Shown: positions 1 to 6,262 of the stretch, one piece after another
Position numbering within the stretch: the stretch's first letter is position 1
How the letters are laid out: every line of letters begins with the position of its first letter
Origin: Salinibacterium sp.
GTDB taxonomy: Bacteria; Actinomycetota; Actinomycetes; Actinomycetales; Microbacteriaceae
Reading direction: 5' to 3'
Assembly: GCA_004297555.1 (NCBI GenBank)
Contig: SCSV01000138.1
Coordinates: 1 to 6,417, forward strand
DNA length: 6,417 bases
Translations under genes and position numbers: made by a program
Notes under the pieces: generated by a model
What the model was told of the DNA's origin: nothing
Database searches by the model: none
What the model saw: the letters and a program-made list of their open reading frames with translations, nothing else

Positions 1-2991
1 CACCGTCGCCGCAAAGAGAAAACTCTGCGCAAGCTCGACGCGATGCAGGCGAACCTCACCCGGCTCTCCGACCTCGCGGGCGAGATCCGCCGCCAGCTCA
101 AACCGCTCGGGCACCAGGCCGAGATCGCGAAAGAGGCGGCGTCCATTGCCGCCGTAGTTCGGGATGCCCGCGCCCGCCTCTTGGCCGACGAAGTAGTCGA
201 ACTGCGCGCCGCCATCACCGACGTCAGCCGAAGTGAGAGCGAGCGCAAGACGCAGCGCATCGTGCTGCAAGAACAACTCGACGCCAACAAATTGCGTGAG
301 GGGCTGCTCGAAGAAGCGCAGATCGGCGATGCCGTCGACCTCGCCCGGCGCACGGCCTTCGGGCTGGAGTCGGCGCAGGAGCGCCTTCGCGCGCTGTACA
401 CGCTCGCCAACCAACGACTCGCGCTGCTCGGTCAGCAGGTCGAGGGCCCGAACCTCGGCTCGACGATCAGCGAGGCGGCGGTGCAAGAAGCCCGGGATGA
501 AGCCGCCCGGCTCGCGGAAGGGGTCGCCTCCGCCGAGGAGGCCGTCGGTGCCGCAGCTGCGGATTCCGCCCTCGCCAAGGCCGCGCTCGACTCCCTCGAC
601 GAGGAACTGCAGGCGCAGAGCGCGCTCGTGTCGCGCCACGAACTCGGGCTGGCGGCGCTCGCCGCGCGGGTCGACGTCGCGAACTCTACTCTGGCCGCTG
701 CCCAGGGGGAGCTGTTGCGCCAGCAGAACGCCCTCGCTGAGGCAGAGCAACGCCGGGACGCTGCGCAGGCCGAGTTCGTTGCACTCGAAGCCCAGGCCGA
801 GGCCCGCACGGACGGTGGCGGGCTCGACACGGCCCACGAAACAGCTGACGCTCTCGTCACCTCCCTCACCGCCGAGATCGAGGTGCTCCGCGAAGAACTG
901 CACGCCGCCGAACGCGAGCGCGATGCCCTGGCCGCACGCAGCTCGGCTCTCTCACTCGCTGTCGACCAGAAAGACGGATCGAGCGCGCTCGCCGGGGCCA
1001 AGCTCCCGGGCATCCGCGGTCTGGTCGCCGAGCACGTCAGAATCGAGCCGGGCTTCGAGGCGGCGATCGCTGCAGCGCTCGGCTCGCTCGCCGACGCCGT
1101 ACTCGCCGACGACCGGGATGCCGCCTTCGACGCGCTCGCCCATTCCGGTGCCAACGACTTCGGCCGGGTCGAGGTCGTGGTGGCGGATGCCCGCGAGTCC
1201 GCCTCGCCCCACGCGGCAAGCCCCGGCGTGCGGCCCGCCCGAGACGTGGTCACCGCCCCCAACGGCGTGCTCGGCCTGCTCGCCGACGTGCTCGTCGCCG
1301 ACGACCTCGCCGCCGCCCGGGCCGCTTGGGCCTCCGCACCCGAGGCGACGTTCGTCACCCGGCAGGGCGACGTGCTCACCCAATACGTGCTGCGCGGCGG
1401 ATCCGGCGCGAAGCGCTCCCGCCTCGAACTCGTGGCTGAGCGCGATGCCGCCTCAGCGAAACTCACCACAGTGACCACCCAGATCGAGCGCTCGGCTGGG
1501 GCGCTCGCCGCGAAACGCGCCGCTCTCGAGGCCGCCCAAGCCGATGCCGCCAATGCCCTCACGGCGCTGCGCGAGCACGACGCGGCGCTCGCCGCGCGGT
1601 CTGAGCACCTCGGCGGAGTGCGCATCCAGCTCGAGGCGGCGCAAGCCGAGTGGGACCGCCTCTCACAGACTGTCGAACTTTCGGCAAGCGCCGTCGCCGA
1701 GGCCGAGGCCGAAGTGACGCGGGCGCGCGAGGAGCACGCCGCGAGTGAGACCGCGCCGCGCCCGATGATCGACGCCTCGGGCCGCGACGCCCTGCTCGCC
1801 GAAGTCGAGGCCGCCCGGGCGAAAGAGCTCGAGCTGCGCATTCAACTCGAAACAGTGCGCGAACGCGTGCGCGCTGAACTAGCCCGCTCCGAGGCGCTCG
1901 CCGCGCAGCTCGTCGCCGAGCGCGATGCCGCCGAGGAGCACGCCCGGCTCACGGTCATCCGCCAACGCCAAGTTGCTGCAGCGCAAACGGTGATCGAGGC
2001 CCTCCCCGCCGTGCTCGACGCGGTCGATCGCTCCGTCTCGCAAGCGCGCGTGCAACTCGCGGCGCGCGAAGCCGAGCGCACGCAGCAGAACGAGGAGCTG
2101 CTCGCGCTCCGCCGCGAGGAGAGCGCGCTGCGGGAGCGCCTCGCCTCCATCAGCGAGAACGTGCACGGCCTCGAGATGCAGGTCTACGAGAAGAAGCTGC
2201 ACCTGTCGACGCTGCTCGAGCGAGCCGCGGAAGATCTCGGACTCACCGAAGAACTTCTCGTTGAGGAGTACGGCCCGCACCTGCCCGTGCCCGACGACGC
2301 CGACGGCACCCCCTTCGACCGCACCGAGCAGCAAGCCCGCCTCGCGGTCGCCGAGCGCAAACTCGAACAGCTCGGCCGGGTCAACCCGCTCGCGCTCGAA
2401 GAGTTCGACGCACTCGAAGCGCGCCACCGCTTCCTCACCGAGCAACTCACCGACCTCGCCAACACGCGCAAAGACCTGCTCACGATCATCGAGGAGATCG
2501 ACGAGAAGATGCGCGACATCTTCCAGAACGCCTTCGACGACACGAAGGCGGCCTTCAACGCGGTGTTCCCCGTGCTGTTCCCGGGCGGCACCGGCAGCAT
2601 CCACCTCACCGACCCCGACAACATCCTCACCACCGGCATCGAGGTAACCGTCAAACCGGCCGGCAAGAAGATCGAACGGCTCTCGCTGCTCAGCGGTGGT
2701 GAGCGCTCCCTCGCCGCGGTCGCCCTGCTCATTGCGATCTTCAAGGCGCGACCGAGCCCGTTCTACATCATGGACGAGGTCGAAGCGGCGCTCGACGACG
2801 CCAACCTCGGTCGGCTGCTGAGCATCTTCGAGGACCTGCGCGAGACATCCCAGCTCATCATCATCACGCACCAGAAGCGCACGATGGAGATTGCGGATGC
2901 CCTCTACGGCGTCTCCATGCGCGCCGACGGAATCAGCGCGGTCGTCGGCCAACGGGTCGCAGCCGAGCAAGCAGCAGAACGGGCCAGCTGA
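1..2991 (+). CDS. smc: Chromosome segregation ATPase SMC (5'-truncated by window edge)
   Basis: SMC forms the ATP-driven dimer that, with ScpA and ScpB, loops and segregates the bacterial chromosome. The frame is open from base 1, before the first ATG at 43, and the opening HRRRKEKTLRKLDAMQANL is the usual start of the first SMC coiled coil, so ATG 43 is not the real start. 996 residues are visible; the family is usually about 1,200, so the N-terminal lobe with Walker A lies upstream. In order (window residues): Ala/Glu/Arg-rich coil about 1-330; hinge about 332-470, starting LPGIRGLVAEHV and ending near RGGSG; return coil about 475-790; C-terminal ATPase lobe from LGRVNPLALEEF. Catalytic signs are the ABC signature LSGGE (897-901), Walker B YIMDE (922-926) with D-loop EAALDD, and the switch histidine in ITHQ (H957). 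No frameshift or missing residue is seen. The stop overlaps the ftsY start by one base. Identity is near certain. Confidence 0.97.
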   Translation, partial: HRRRKEKTLRKLDAMQANLTRLSDLAGEIRRQLKPLGHQAEIAKEAASIAAVVRDARARLLADEVVELRAAITDVSRSESERKTQRIVLQEQLDANKLREGLLEEAQIGDAVDLARRTAFGLESAQERLRALYTLANQRLALLGQQVEGPNLGSTISEAAVQEARDEAARLAEGVASAEEAVGAAAADSALAKAALDSLDEELQAQSALVSRHELGLAALAARVDVANSTLAAAQGELLRQQNALAEAEQRRDAAQAEFVALEAQAEARTDGGGLDTAHETADALVTSLTAEIEVLREELHAAERERDALAARSSALSLAVDQKDGSSALAGAKLPGIRGLVAEHVRIEPGFEAAIAAALGSLADAVLADDRDAAFDALAHSGANDFGRVEVVVADARESASPHAASPGVRPARDVVTAPNGVLGLLADVLVADDLAAARAAWASAPEATFVTRQGDVLTQYVLRGGSGAKRSRLELVAERDAASAKLTTVTTQIERSAGALAAKRAALEAAQADAANALTALREHDAALAARSEHLGGVRIQLEAAQAEWDRLSQTVELSASAVAEAEAEVTRAREEHAASETAPRPMIDASGRDALLAEVEAARAKELELRIQLETVRERVRAELARSEALAAQLVAERDAAEEHARLTVIRQRQVAAAQTVIEALPAVLDAVDRSVSQARVQLAAREAERTQQNEELLALRREESALRERLASISENVHGLEMQVYEKKLHLSTLLERAAEDLGLTEELLVEEYGPHLPVPDDADGTPFDRTEQQARLAVAERKLEQLGRVNPLALEEFDALEARHRFLTEQLTDLANTRKDLLTIIEEIDEKMRDIFQNAFDDTKAAFNAVFPVLFPGGTGSIHLTDPDNILTTGIEVTVKPAGKKIERLSLLSGGERSLAAVALLIAIFKARPSPFYIMDEVEAALDDANLGRLLSIFEDLRETSQLIIITHQKRTMEIADALYGVSMRADGISAVVGQRVAAEQAAERAS

Positions 2992-3860
2992 TGGAAGCCC
3001 GCTGGTCGCTCGCGAGCACCCTCAAGAACATGTTCGCGTCGAAAACGATCGACGCCGACACCTGGGACGACCTTGAGGATGCCCTCATCGCCGCCGATTT
3101 CGGGCCAGACCTCGCCGAGTCCCTCATCACCGAACTGCGCGCCAAGGTCGCGAAGTACAACACGACCGATCCCGAGGATCTGCGGCGGATGCTGCGCGAA
3201 AGCCTCGAAGAGCGCCTCTCCAAACTCGACCCCACCCTGCACCTCACCGCCCGCCCGGCCGTTGTGCTCGTCGTCGGCGTCAATGGCGTCGGCAAGACGA
3301 CGACGATTGGCAAGTTCGCGAAGTTCCTCACCAACCACGGGCGCAGCGTGGTCGTTGGGGCGGCAGACACGTTCCGCGCAGCGGCAGTGGAGCAACTTGC
3401 GACGTGGGCCGAACGCGGCGGCGCTGAGATCGTGCGGCCGCAGCAGCAAGGCCAGGATCCGGCATCCGTCGCCTTCCAAACCGTGGAGCGGGCGCAGCGC
3501 GAGGGCATCGAGATCGTGCTCATCGACACGGCCGGGCGACTCCAGACCAAGACCGGGCTCATGGACGAACTCGGCAAGATCCGCCGCGTGGTCGAGAAGC
3601 AGACCGACATCGCCGAGGTGTTGCTCGTGCTCGACGCGACGACCGGCCAGAACGGGCTCGCGCAAGCTCACGCCTTCATCGAGCACGCGGGCGCGACCGG
3701 TCTCGTGCTCACCAAGCTCGACGGGTCCGCGAAGGGCGGCTTCGTGCTCGCGGTGCAGGAGAAGACGGGCATCCCGATCAAACTCGTCGGCCAGGGCGAG
3801 GGCATCGACGACCTCACCGGCTTCACGCCGCACGTCTTCGTGCAGGGACTGGTCGGCTAG
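2991..3860 (+). CDS. ftsY: Signal recognition particle receptor FtsY
   Basis: FtsY is the membrane-associated SRP receptor GTPase; it pairs with Ffh-GTP and delivers ribosome-nascent chains to SecYEG. The 289-residue product has the N domain (about 5-85) and the G domain with G1 GVNGVGKTT (96-104), DTFRAAA (126-132), G3 DTAGR (179-183), the FtsY-type DATTGQNG (215-222), G4 TKLDGSAKGG (241-250) and closing GQGEGIDDL (267-275), ending at the normal family C-terminus. GVNGVGKTT and TKLDGSAKGG separate it from Ffh (GLQGAGKTT, TKLDGDARGG). It has no acidic A domain; the N-terminal WSLASTLKNMF could be the short amphipathic lipid-binding helix (inference). The ATG shares its A with the smc stop (TGATG) and no good Shine-Dalgarno precedes it, pointing to translational coupling. 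The stop is 2 bp from the stop of the convergent toxin gene. Confidence 0.97.
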   Translation: MEARWSLASTLKNMFASKTIDADTWDDLEDALIAADFGPDLAESLITELRAKVAKYNTTDPEDLRRMLRESLEERLSKLDPTLHLTARPAVVLVVGVNGVGKTTTIGKFAKFLTNHGRSVVVGAADTFRAAAVEQLATWAERGGAEIVRPQQQGQDPASVAFQTVERAQREGIEIVLIDTAGRLQTKTGLMDELGKIRRVVEKQTDIAEVLLVLDATTGQNGLAQAHAFIEHAGATGLVLTKLDGSAKGGFVLAVQEKTGIPIKLVGQGEGIDDLTGFTPHVFVQGLVG

Positions 3861-3862
3861 CA

Positions 3863-4243
3863 CTACTGGCGCGCGTCGATCACCTGCACGCCATAGTGTG
3901 CGAAAGCTCGGTCAGAGGTGACGATCGGCATTGCGTCAACAATCGACTGCGCGATCAAGTAGCGGTCGAACGGGTCGTTGTGATGGAAGGGCAGGGTGCG
4001 CATCGCATCAAGGTGTTCGTCCCGAATTCGTACTCGCGTGATTCCTAGCTGATCGATCTGCGCGGCAAGCCCGAACGGCACATTCAGCTTCCGTTTCGCC
4101 GCCTTGATCGAGAGCTCGAACACACTGATGTCGGAGACGCAGAGACGAGGCTCGCCCTCGAGTCGAGTTCGGCTGAGGGGGCCGAGGGCGGGATCGCCCC
4201 TGATTAGCCAGATTAGGGCGTTTGTGTCGAGAATCAGGCTCAC
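3863..4243 (-). CDS. vapC: PIN-domain ribonuclease toxin, VapC family
   Basis: Predicted toxin of a type II toxin-antitoxin pair: a Mg2+-dependent PIN-domain RNase that stops translation by cutting RNA when its antitoxin is lost. The 126-residue protein shows the PIN acidic set: D6 in LDTNALIWL, E43 in SDISVFELSIKAAKRKL, D90/D93 in FHHNDPFDRYLIAQ and D111 in VTSDRAF. The HxDPFDR motif is typical of the PIN branch (Sll0205-like) that usually pairs with Phd/YefM-type antitoxins, as here. The start is GTG, overlapping the antitoxin stop as GTGA (4240-4243), a classic coupled arrangement. The gene ends 2 bp from the end of ftsY, converging on it. Sampled lines are about 52-58% G+C against 65-78% in the flanking genes, suggesting later acquisition. 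The actual RNA target cannot be read from the sequence. All active-site residues are present, so the toxin looks functional. Confidence 0.93.
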   Translation of the reverse strand: MSLILDTNALIWLIRGDPALGPLSRTRLEGEPRLCVSDISVFELSIKAAKRKLNVPFGLAAQIDQLGITRVRIRDEHLDAMRTLPFHHNDPFDRYLIAQSIVDAMPIVTSDRAFAHYGVQVIDARQ

Positions 4244-4512
4244 GGTTGGTCCTCCGGGAAGATCGGCCCGTTGATCATGAGATCGAGATCTTCATCGTTG
4301 AACTGCTGCTCTGCCTTCTCGTATTCTTCCAACCACCCATCAGGGAAGAGATGCTTCAACGCGCCGAACAAGGGCGGGCGCTCCATCGCTGGCGCCGGGA
4401 TCACCTGAAACCGAGTTCCCCGCCGCATGATGTAAACCTCTTCGCCTTGCTCGGCGGCATCCAGCAGCTTTGAGAGCTGACTCTTCGCTTCGTGCACGTT
4501 AACAACGATCAC
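4240..4512 (-). CDS. Phd/YefM-type antitoxin of the VapC pair
   Basis: Predicted antitoxin that neutralises the adjacent PIN toxin and represses its own promoter. The 90-residue protein opens VNVHEAKSQLSKLLDAAEQGEEV, the Phd/YefM DNA-binding fold signature, followed by YIMRRGTRFQVIPA (to about 40). The C-terminal half (about 45-90) is acidic and aromatic (LFPDGWLEEYEKAEQQFNDEDLDLM) and is the likely toxin-wrapping tail. Start choice: GTG at 4512 is the first start after an in-frame TAG that immediately precedes it, and it gives the normal family N-terminus; GTG at 4497 would cut into the conserved VHEAK. The only AGGAGG upstream (complement of 4533-4538) is 20 nt away, too far to serve, so leaderless translation is likely. 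It could be labelled vapB by partner or phd/yefM by fold. Confidence 0.9.
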   Translation of the reverse strand: MIVVNVHEAKSQLSKLLDAAEQGEEVYIMRRGTRFQVIPAPAMERPPLFGALKHLFPDGWLEEYEKAEQQFNDEDLDLMINGPIFPEDQP

Positions 4513-4547
4513 CTAGCTAGATTAGCTAATTGCCTCCTAAACGTCGA
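4512..4547 (-). promoter_or_regulatory. Predicted leaderless promoter of the antitoxin-toxin operon
   Basis: On the minus strand a -35-like TCGACG (complement of 4542-4547) is followed after exactly 17 bp by a -10-like TAATCT (complement of 4519-4524). Six bases later comes the G of the antitoxin's GTG codon at 4512, where transcription would be expected to start. This predicts an mRNA with no 5' leader, which fits the absence of a usable Shine-Dalgarno and is common in actinobacteria. The -10 overlaps both palindromes described next, so antitoxin binding there would block RNA polymerase. Both boxes deviate from consensus, so the start site is an inference. Confidence 0.55.
4513..4530. promoter_or_regulatory. 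Tandem palindromes, candidate antitoxin operator
   Basis: Two perfect palindromes abut: CTAGCTAG (4513-4520) and ATTAGCTAAT (4521-4530). Both contain the self-complementary core TAGCTA (4514-4519 and 4523-4528), 9 bp apart start to start. They lie directly against the antitoxin start codon and cover the predicted -10. Phd/YefM-type antitoxins bind adjacent short palindromes at their own promoters, so this is the obvious autoregulatory operator. Sequence and position are seen; binding is inferred. Confidence 0.6.
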
Positions 4548-4550
4548 TGG

Positions 4551-4568
4551 GTGCGCTCGCCCGCGCAC
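4551..4568. repeat. Inverted repeat GTGCGC/GCGCAC between antitoxin gene and ffh
   Basis: Perfect 6-bp arms, GTGCGC (4551-4556) and GCGCAC (4563-4568), flank a 6-nt spacer. It lies upstream of both predicted divergent promoters, so if those start sites are right it is not transcribed in either leaderless mRNA and is more likely a protein-binding site than an RNA hairpin. Its right arm overlaps the next repeat by three bases. No known operator consensus is recognised. Confidence 0.4.
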
Positions 4569-4580
4569 AGGCGCCCTGTG
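4566..4580. repeat. Inverted repeat CACAGG-CGC-CCTGTG upstream of ffh
   Basis: A 15-bp inverted repeat with perfect 6-bp arms and a 3-bp centre. It coincides with the place where a -35 element for ffh would fall (about 4568-4573, 17 bp before the TAAACT box), so a regulator bound here would compete with RNA polymerase at ffh. The symmetry is plain in the sequence; the role and binding protein are unknown. There is no T-run on either side, so it is not a rho-independent terminator. Confidence 0.4.
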
Positions 4581-4586
4581 GAGGAG

Positions 4587-4605
4587 CAGTTAAACTGGCT
4601 GCACT
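4587..4605 (+). promoter_or_regulatory. Predicted ffh -10 region with very short or no leader
   Basis: TAAACT at 4591-4596 fits the actinobacterial -10 pattern TAnnnT and ends 9 bases before the ffh ATG, so transcription would begin within about 0-3 bases of the start codon. No Shine-Dalgarno is at usable distance; the only purine run, GAGGAG (4581-4586), is 19 bases from the ATG. The -10 is embedded in an 11-bp inverted repeat, CAGTT-A-AACTG (4587-4597). No convincing -35 is present. Confidence 0.5.
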
Positions 4606-6144
4606 ATGGCCATCTTCGGAAACCTCACCGATCGTCTCGCCGACACCTTCAAGAATCTCCGCGGCAAGGGCAAGCTCAGCCCCGCGGATGTCGACGGCAC
4701 CGTTCGCGAGATCCGTCGCGCCCTGCTCGACGCCGACGTCGCGCTCGAGGTCGTCAAGGACTTCACCGGTCGCGTGCGCGAACGCTCGCTCGGCGATGAG
4801 GTGTCTAAGGCGCTGAATCCCGCCCAACAGGTGGTACAGATCGTCAACGAGGAGCTCGTGACGATCCTCGGCGGCGAGGCCCGGCGCATCCAGTTCGCCA
4901 AGAACCCGCCGACCGTCATCATGCTCGCCGGTCTGCAAGGTGCCGGTAAGACGACGCTCGCCGGCAAGCTCGCGAAGTGGCTGGCATCCGAGCAGCACAC
5001 GCCGCTGCTGGTGGCCGCCGACCTTCAGCGCCCGAACGCGGTGACTCAGCTTCAGGTCGTTGGCGAGCAGGCTGGCGTTCCGGTGTTCGCGCCCGAGCCC
5101 GGCAACGGCGTCGGCGACCCGGTGAAGGTCGCCAAAGATGCCCTCAAGTACGCGAAGTCCAAACAGTACGACACGGTGATCGTCGACACCGCCGGCCGTC
5201 TCGGCGTCGACGCCGAGCTCATGAAGCAGGCCTCGAACATCCGCAAAGCTGTTGACCCCGATGAGGTGCTCTTCGTCATCGACGCGATGATCGGTCAAGA
5301 CGCCGTCACGACTGCTCGTGCCTTCCAGGAGGGTGTCGACTTCACCGGGGTCGTACTCACCAAGCTCGACGGTGACGCTCGCGGTGGCGCGGCGCTGTCC
5401 GTGGCGTCGGTGACGGGGCGTCCCATCATGTTCGCCTCCACGGGTGAGGGCCTCGGCGATTTCGAGCCCTTCCACCCGGACCGCATGGCGGGCCGCATCC
5501 TGGACCTCGGCGACATCCTCACGCTCATCGAGCAAGCGCAGAAGACCTTCGACGAGGAGGAGGCCCGCAAGGTCAGCGAGAAGCTCGCGACCGACACCTT
5601 CACGCTCGAGGACTTCCTCGGCCAGATGCAGCAGCTCAAGAACATGGGCTCGATGAAGAGCATGCTCGGGATGCTGCCTGGCGGAAAGGGTATGCGCGAG
5701 CGGCTCGAGAACTTCGACGAATCCGAGATCACGCGCACCGAGGCGATCATCCAGTCGATGACGCCTCAGGAGCGACGGATGCCCAAGCTGCTGAACGGGT
5801 CGCGCCGCGTTCGCATCGCCCGCGGTTCGGGCACGACCGTCACCGACGTCAACTCGCTCGTGAACCGTTTCGAGCAGGCGGCCAAGATGATGAAGACCGT
5901 CGCCAAGGGCGGTGTGCCGCAAGTTCCCGGTGTGGGGCCGATCCCTGGCACCAAGCCCGGCGGTGGCTCGAAGCAGCAACCGAAGAAGAAGGGCTCCCGT
6001 TCGGGCAACCCGGCCAAGCGCGCCGCGGAGAATGCGGGGCTCACCGTGCCAACCCAAGCTTCCGGTTCTGGCTTCGGTCTGCAGCAGAAGCCCGGTGGTC
6101 CCACCGAGGAAGAGCTCGCGGCCCTCTCGAAGTTCCTGCGTTGA
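4606..6144 (+). CDS. ffh: Signal recognition particle protein Ffh (SRP54)
   Basis: Ffh binds 4.5S RNA and hydrophobic signal sequences emerging from the ribosome and docks with FtsY; both GTPases are then mutually activated. The 512-residue protein is complete. N domain about 1-100; G domain with G1 GLQGAGKTT (109-117), DLQRPNAVTQL (139-149), G3 DTAGR (194-198), G4 TKLDGDARGG (252-261) and GEGLGDFEPF (280-289). The Met-rich M domain (about 310-430) has the finger loop MQQLKNMGSMKSMLGMLPG (341-359) and the RNA-binding helix-turn-helix with RRVRIARGSG (400-409). After 430 comes a low-complexity Gly/Pro/Lys tail (for example KQQPKKKGSRSG) and an acidic last helix. The ATG at 4606 gives the standard MAIFGNLTDRLADTF start. 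It is divergent from the toxin-antitoxin pair and probably has its own promoter. No terminator is obvious after the stop. Confidence 0.98.
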   Translation: MAIFGNLTDRLADTFKNLRGKGKLSPADVDGTVREIRRALLDADVALEVVKDFTGRVRERSLGDEVSKALNPAQQVVQIVNEELVTILGGEARRIQFAKNPPTVIMLAGLQGAGKTTLAGKLAKWLASEQHTPLLVAADLQRPNAVTQLQVVGEQAGVPVFAPEPGNGVGDPVKVAKDALKYAKSKQYDTVIVDTAGRLGVDAELMKQASNIRKAVDPDEVLFVIDAMIGQDAVTTARAFQEGVDFTGVVLTKLDGDARGGAALSVASVTGRPIMFASTGEGLGDFEPFHPDRMAGRILDLGDILTLIEQAQKTFDEEEARKVSEKLATDTFTLEDFLGQMQQLKNMGSMKSMLGMLPGGKGMRERLENFDESEITRTEAIIQSMTPQERRMPKLLNGSRRVRIARGSGTTVTDVNSLVNRFEQAAKMMKTVAKGGVPQVPGVGPIPGTKPGGGSKQQPKKKGSRSGNPAKRAAENAGLTVPTQASGSGFGLQQKPGGPTEEELAALSKFLR

Positions 6145-6262
6145 CGGCACAACGACGCGCCGGGTGCGAAAAAGGCTCGCGTGTTGACGTGGGATGCGGC
6201 ATGATCGGGGTGCAGCCCTCCGTGTGAGTGGGTGTACTTACCCTTTACCCGGAGGTCTCCCG
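6145..6262 (+). other. Intergenic region between ffh and an interrupted gene
   Basis: The region holds no convincing gene and no stem followed by T residues. A TTGACG at 6184-6189 looks like a -35, but the nearest -10-like CATGAT (6200-6205) is only 10 bp away, so the two cannot form one standard promoter; CATGAT alone could set a start near 6212. The 3' part contains the complementary pair described in the next entry. The region is what is expected of a short untranslated leader for the gene starting at 6263. Confidence 0.45.
6217..6255 (+). promoter_or_regulatory. Possible leader hairpin that masks a Shine-Dalgarno
   Basis: CCTCCG at 6217-6222 is the exact complement of CGGAGG at 6250-6255, and the latter is the Shine-Dalgarno of the gene starting at 6263 (7-nt spacing to ATG). 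Between them a smaller stem, GGGT (6230-6233) with ACCC (6240-6243), encloses a 6-nt loop. If transcribed, this could fold into a two-part hairpin that hides the ribosome-binding site. It matches no riboswitch family that I recognise, and a 6-bp match to a Shine-Dalgarno can occur by chance. Confidence 0.3.

Noticed and set aside
432..1841. Long minus-strand open frame (469 codons) opposite smc
   Set aside because: It lies wholly against a clear SMC coiled coil and hinge, its product is a Ser/Ala/Arg-rich composition artefact typical of high-GC antisense frames, and it has no recognisable domain.
4222..4473. 83-codon plus-strand open frame opposite the antitoxin gene
   Set aside because: It is a shadow of the Phd/YefM-type antitoxin, whose motifs are clear on the other strand; no Shine-Dalgarno or family resemblance.
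4533..4538. AGGAGG on the minus strand as ribosome-binding site of the antitoxin
   Set aside because: It is 20 bases from the GTG start, and an in-frame TAG immediately before the GTG rules out a longer protein, so it cannot act as a normal Shine-Dalgarno for this gene.
4581..4586. GAGGAG as ribosome-binding site of ffh
   Set aside because: It is 19 bases upstream of the ATG; the MAIFGNL start is the family norm and there is no nearer start codon that would use it.
4537..6150. 537-codon minus-strand open frame opposite ffh
   Set aside because: It spans almost exactly the ffh coding region, reflects the GC-biased third positions of ffh, and encodes a Leu/Arg/Gly/His-rich protein with no family features. 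Ffh itself is unambiguous.
6153..6182. Rho-independent terminator after ffh
   Set aside because: CGCGCC and GGCTCGCG can form only an imperfect stem with an A-rich loop, and no T-run follows.
6184..6205. TTGACG plus CATGAT as a standard promoter
   Set aside because: The spacing is only 10 bp, far below the 16-19 bp needed; the two motifs cannot belong to one housekeeping promoter.
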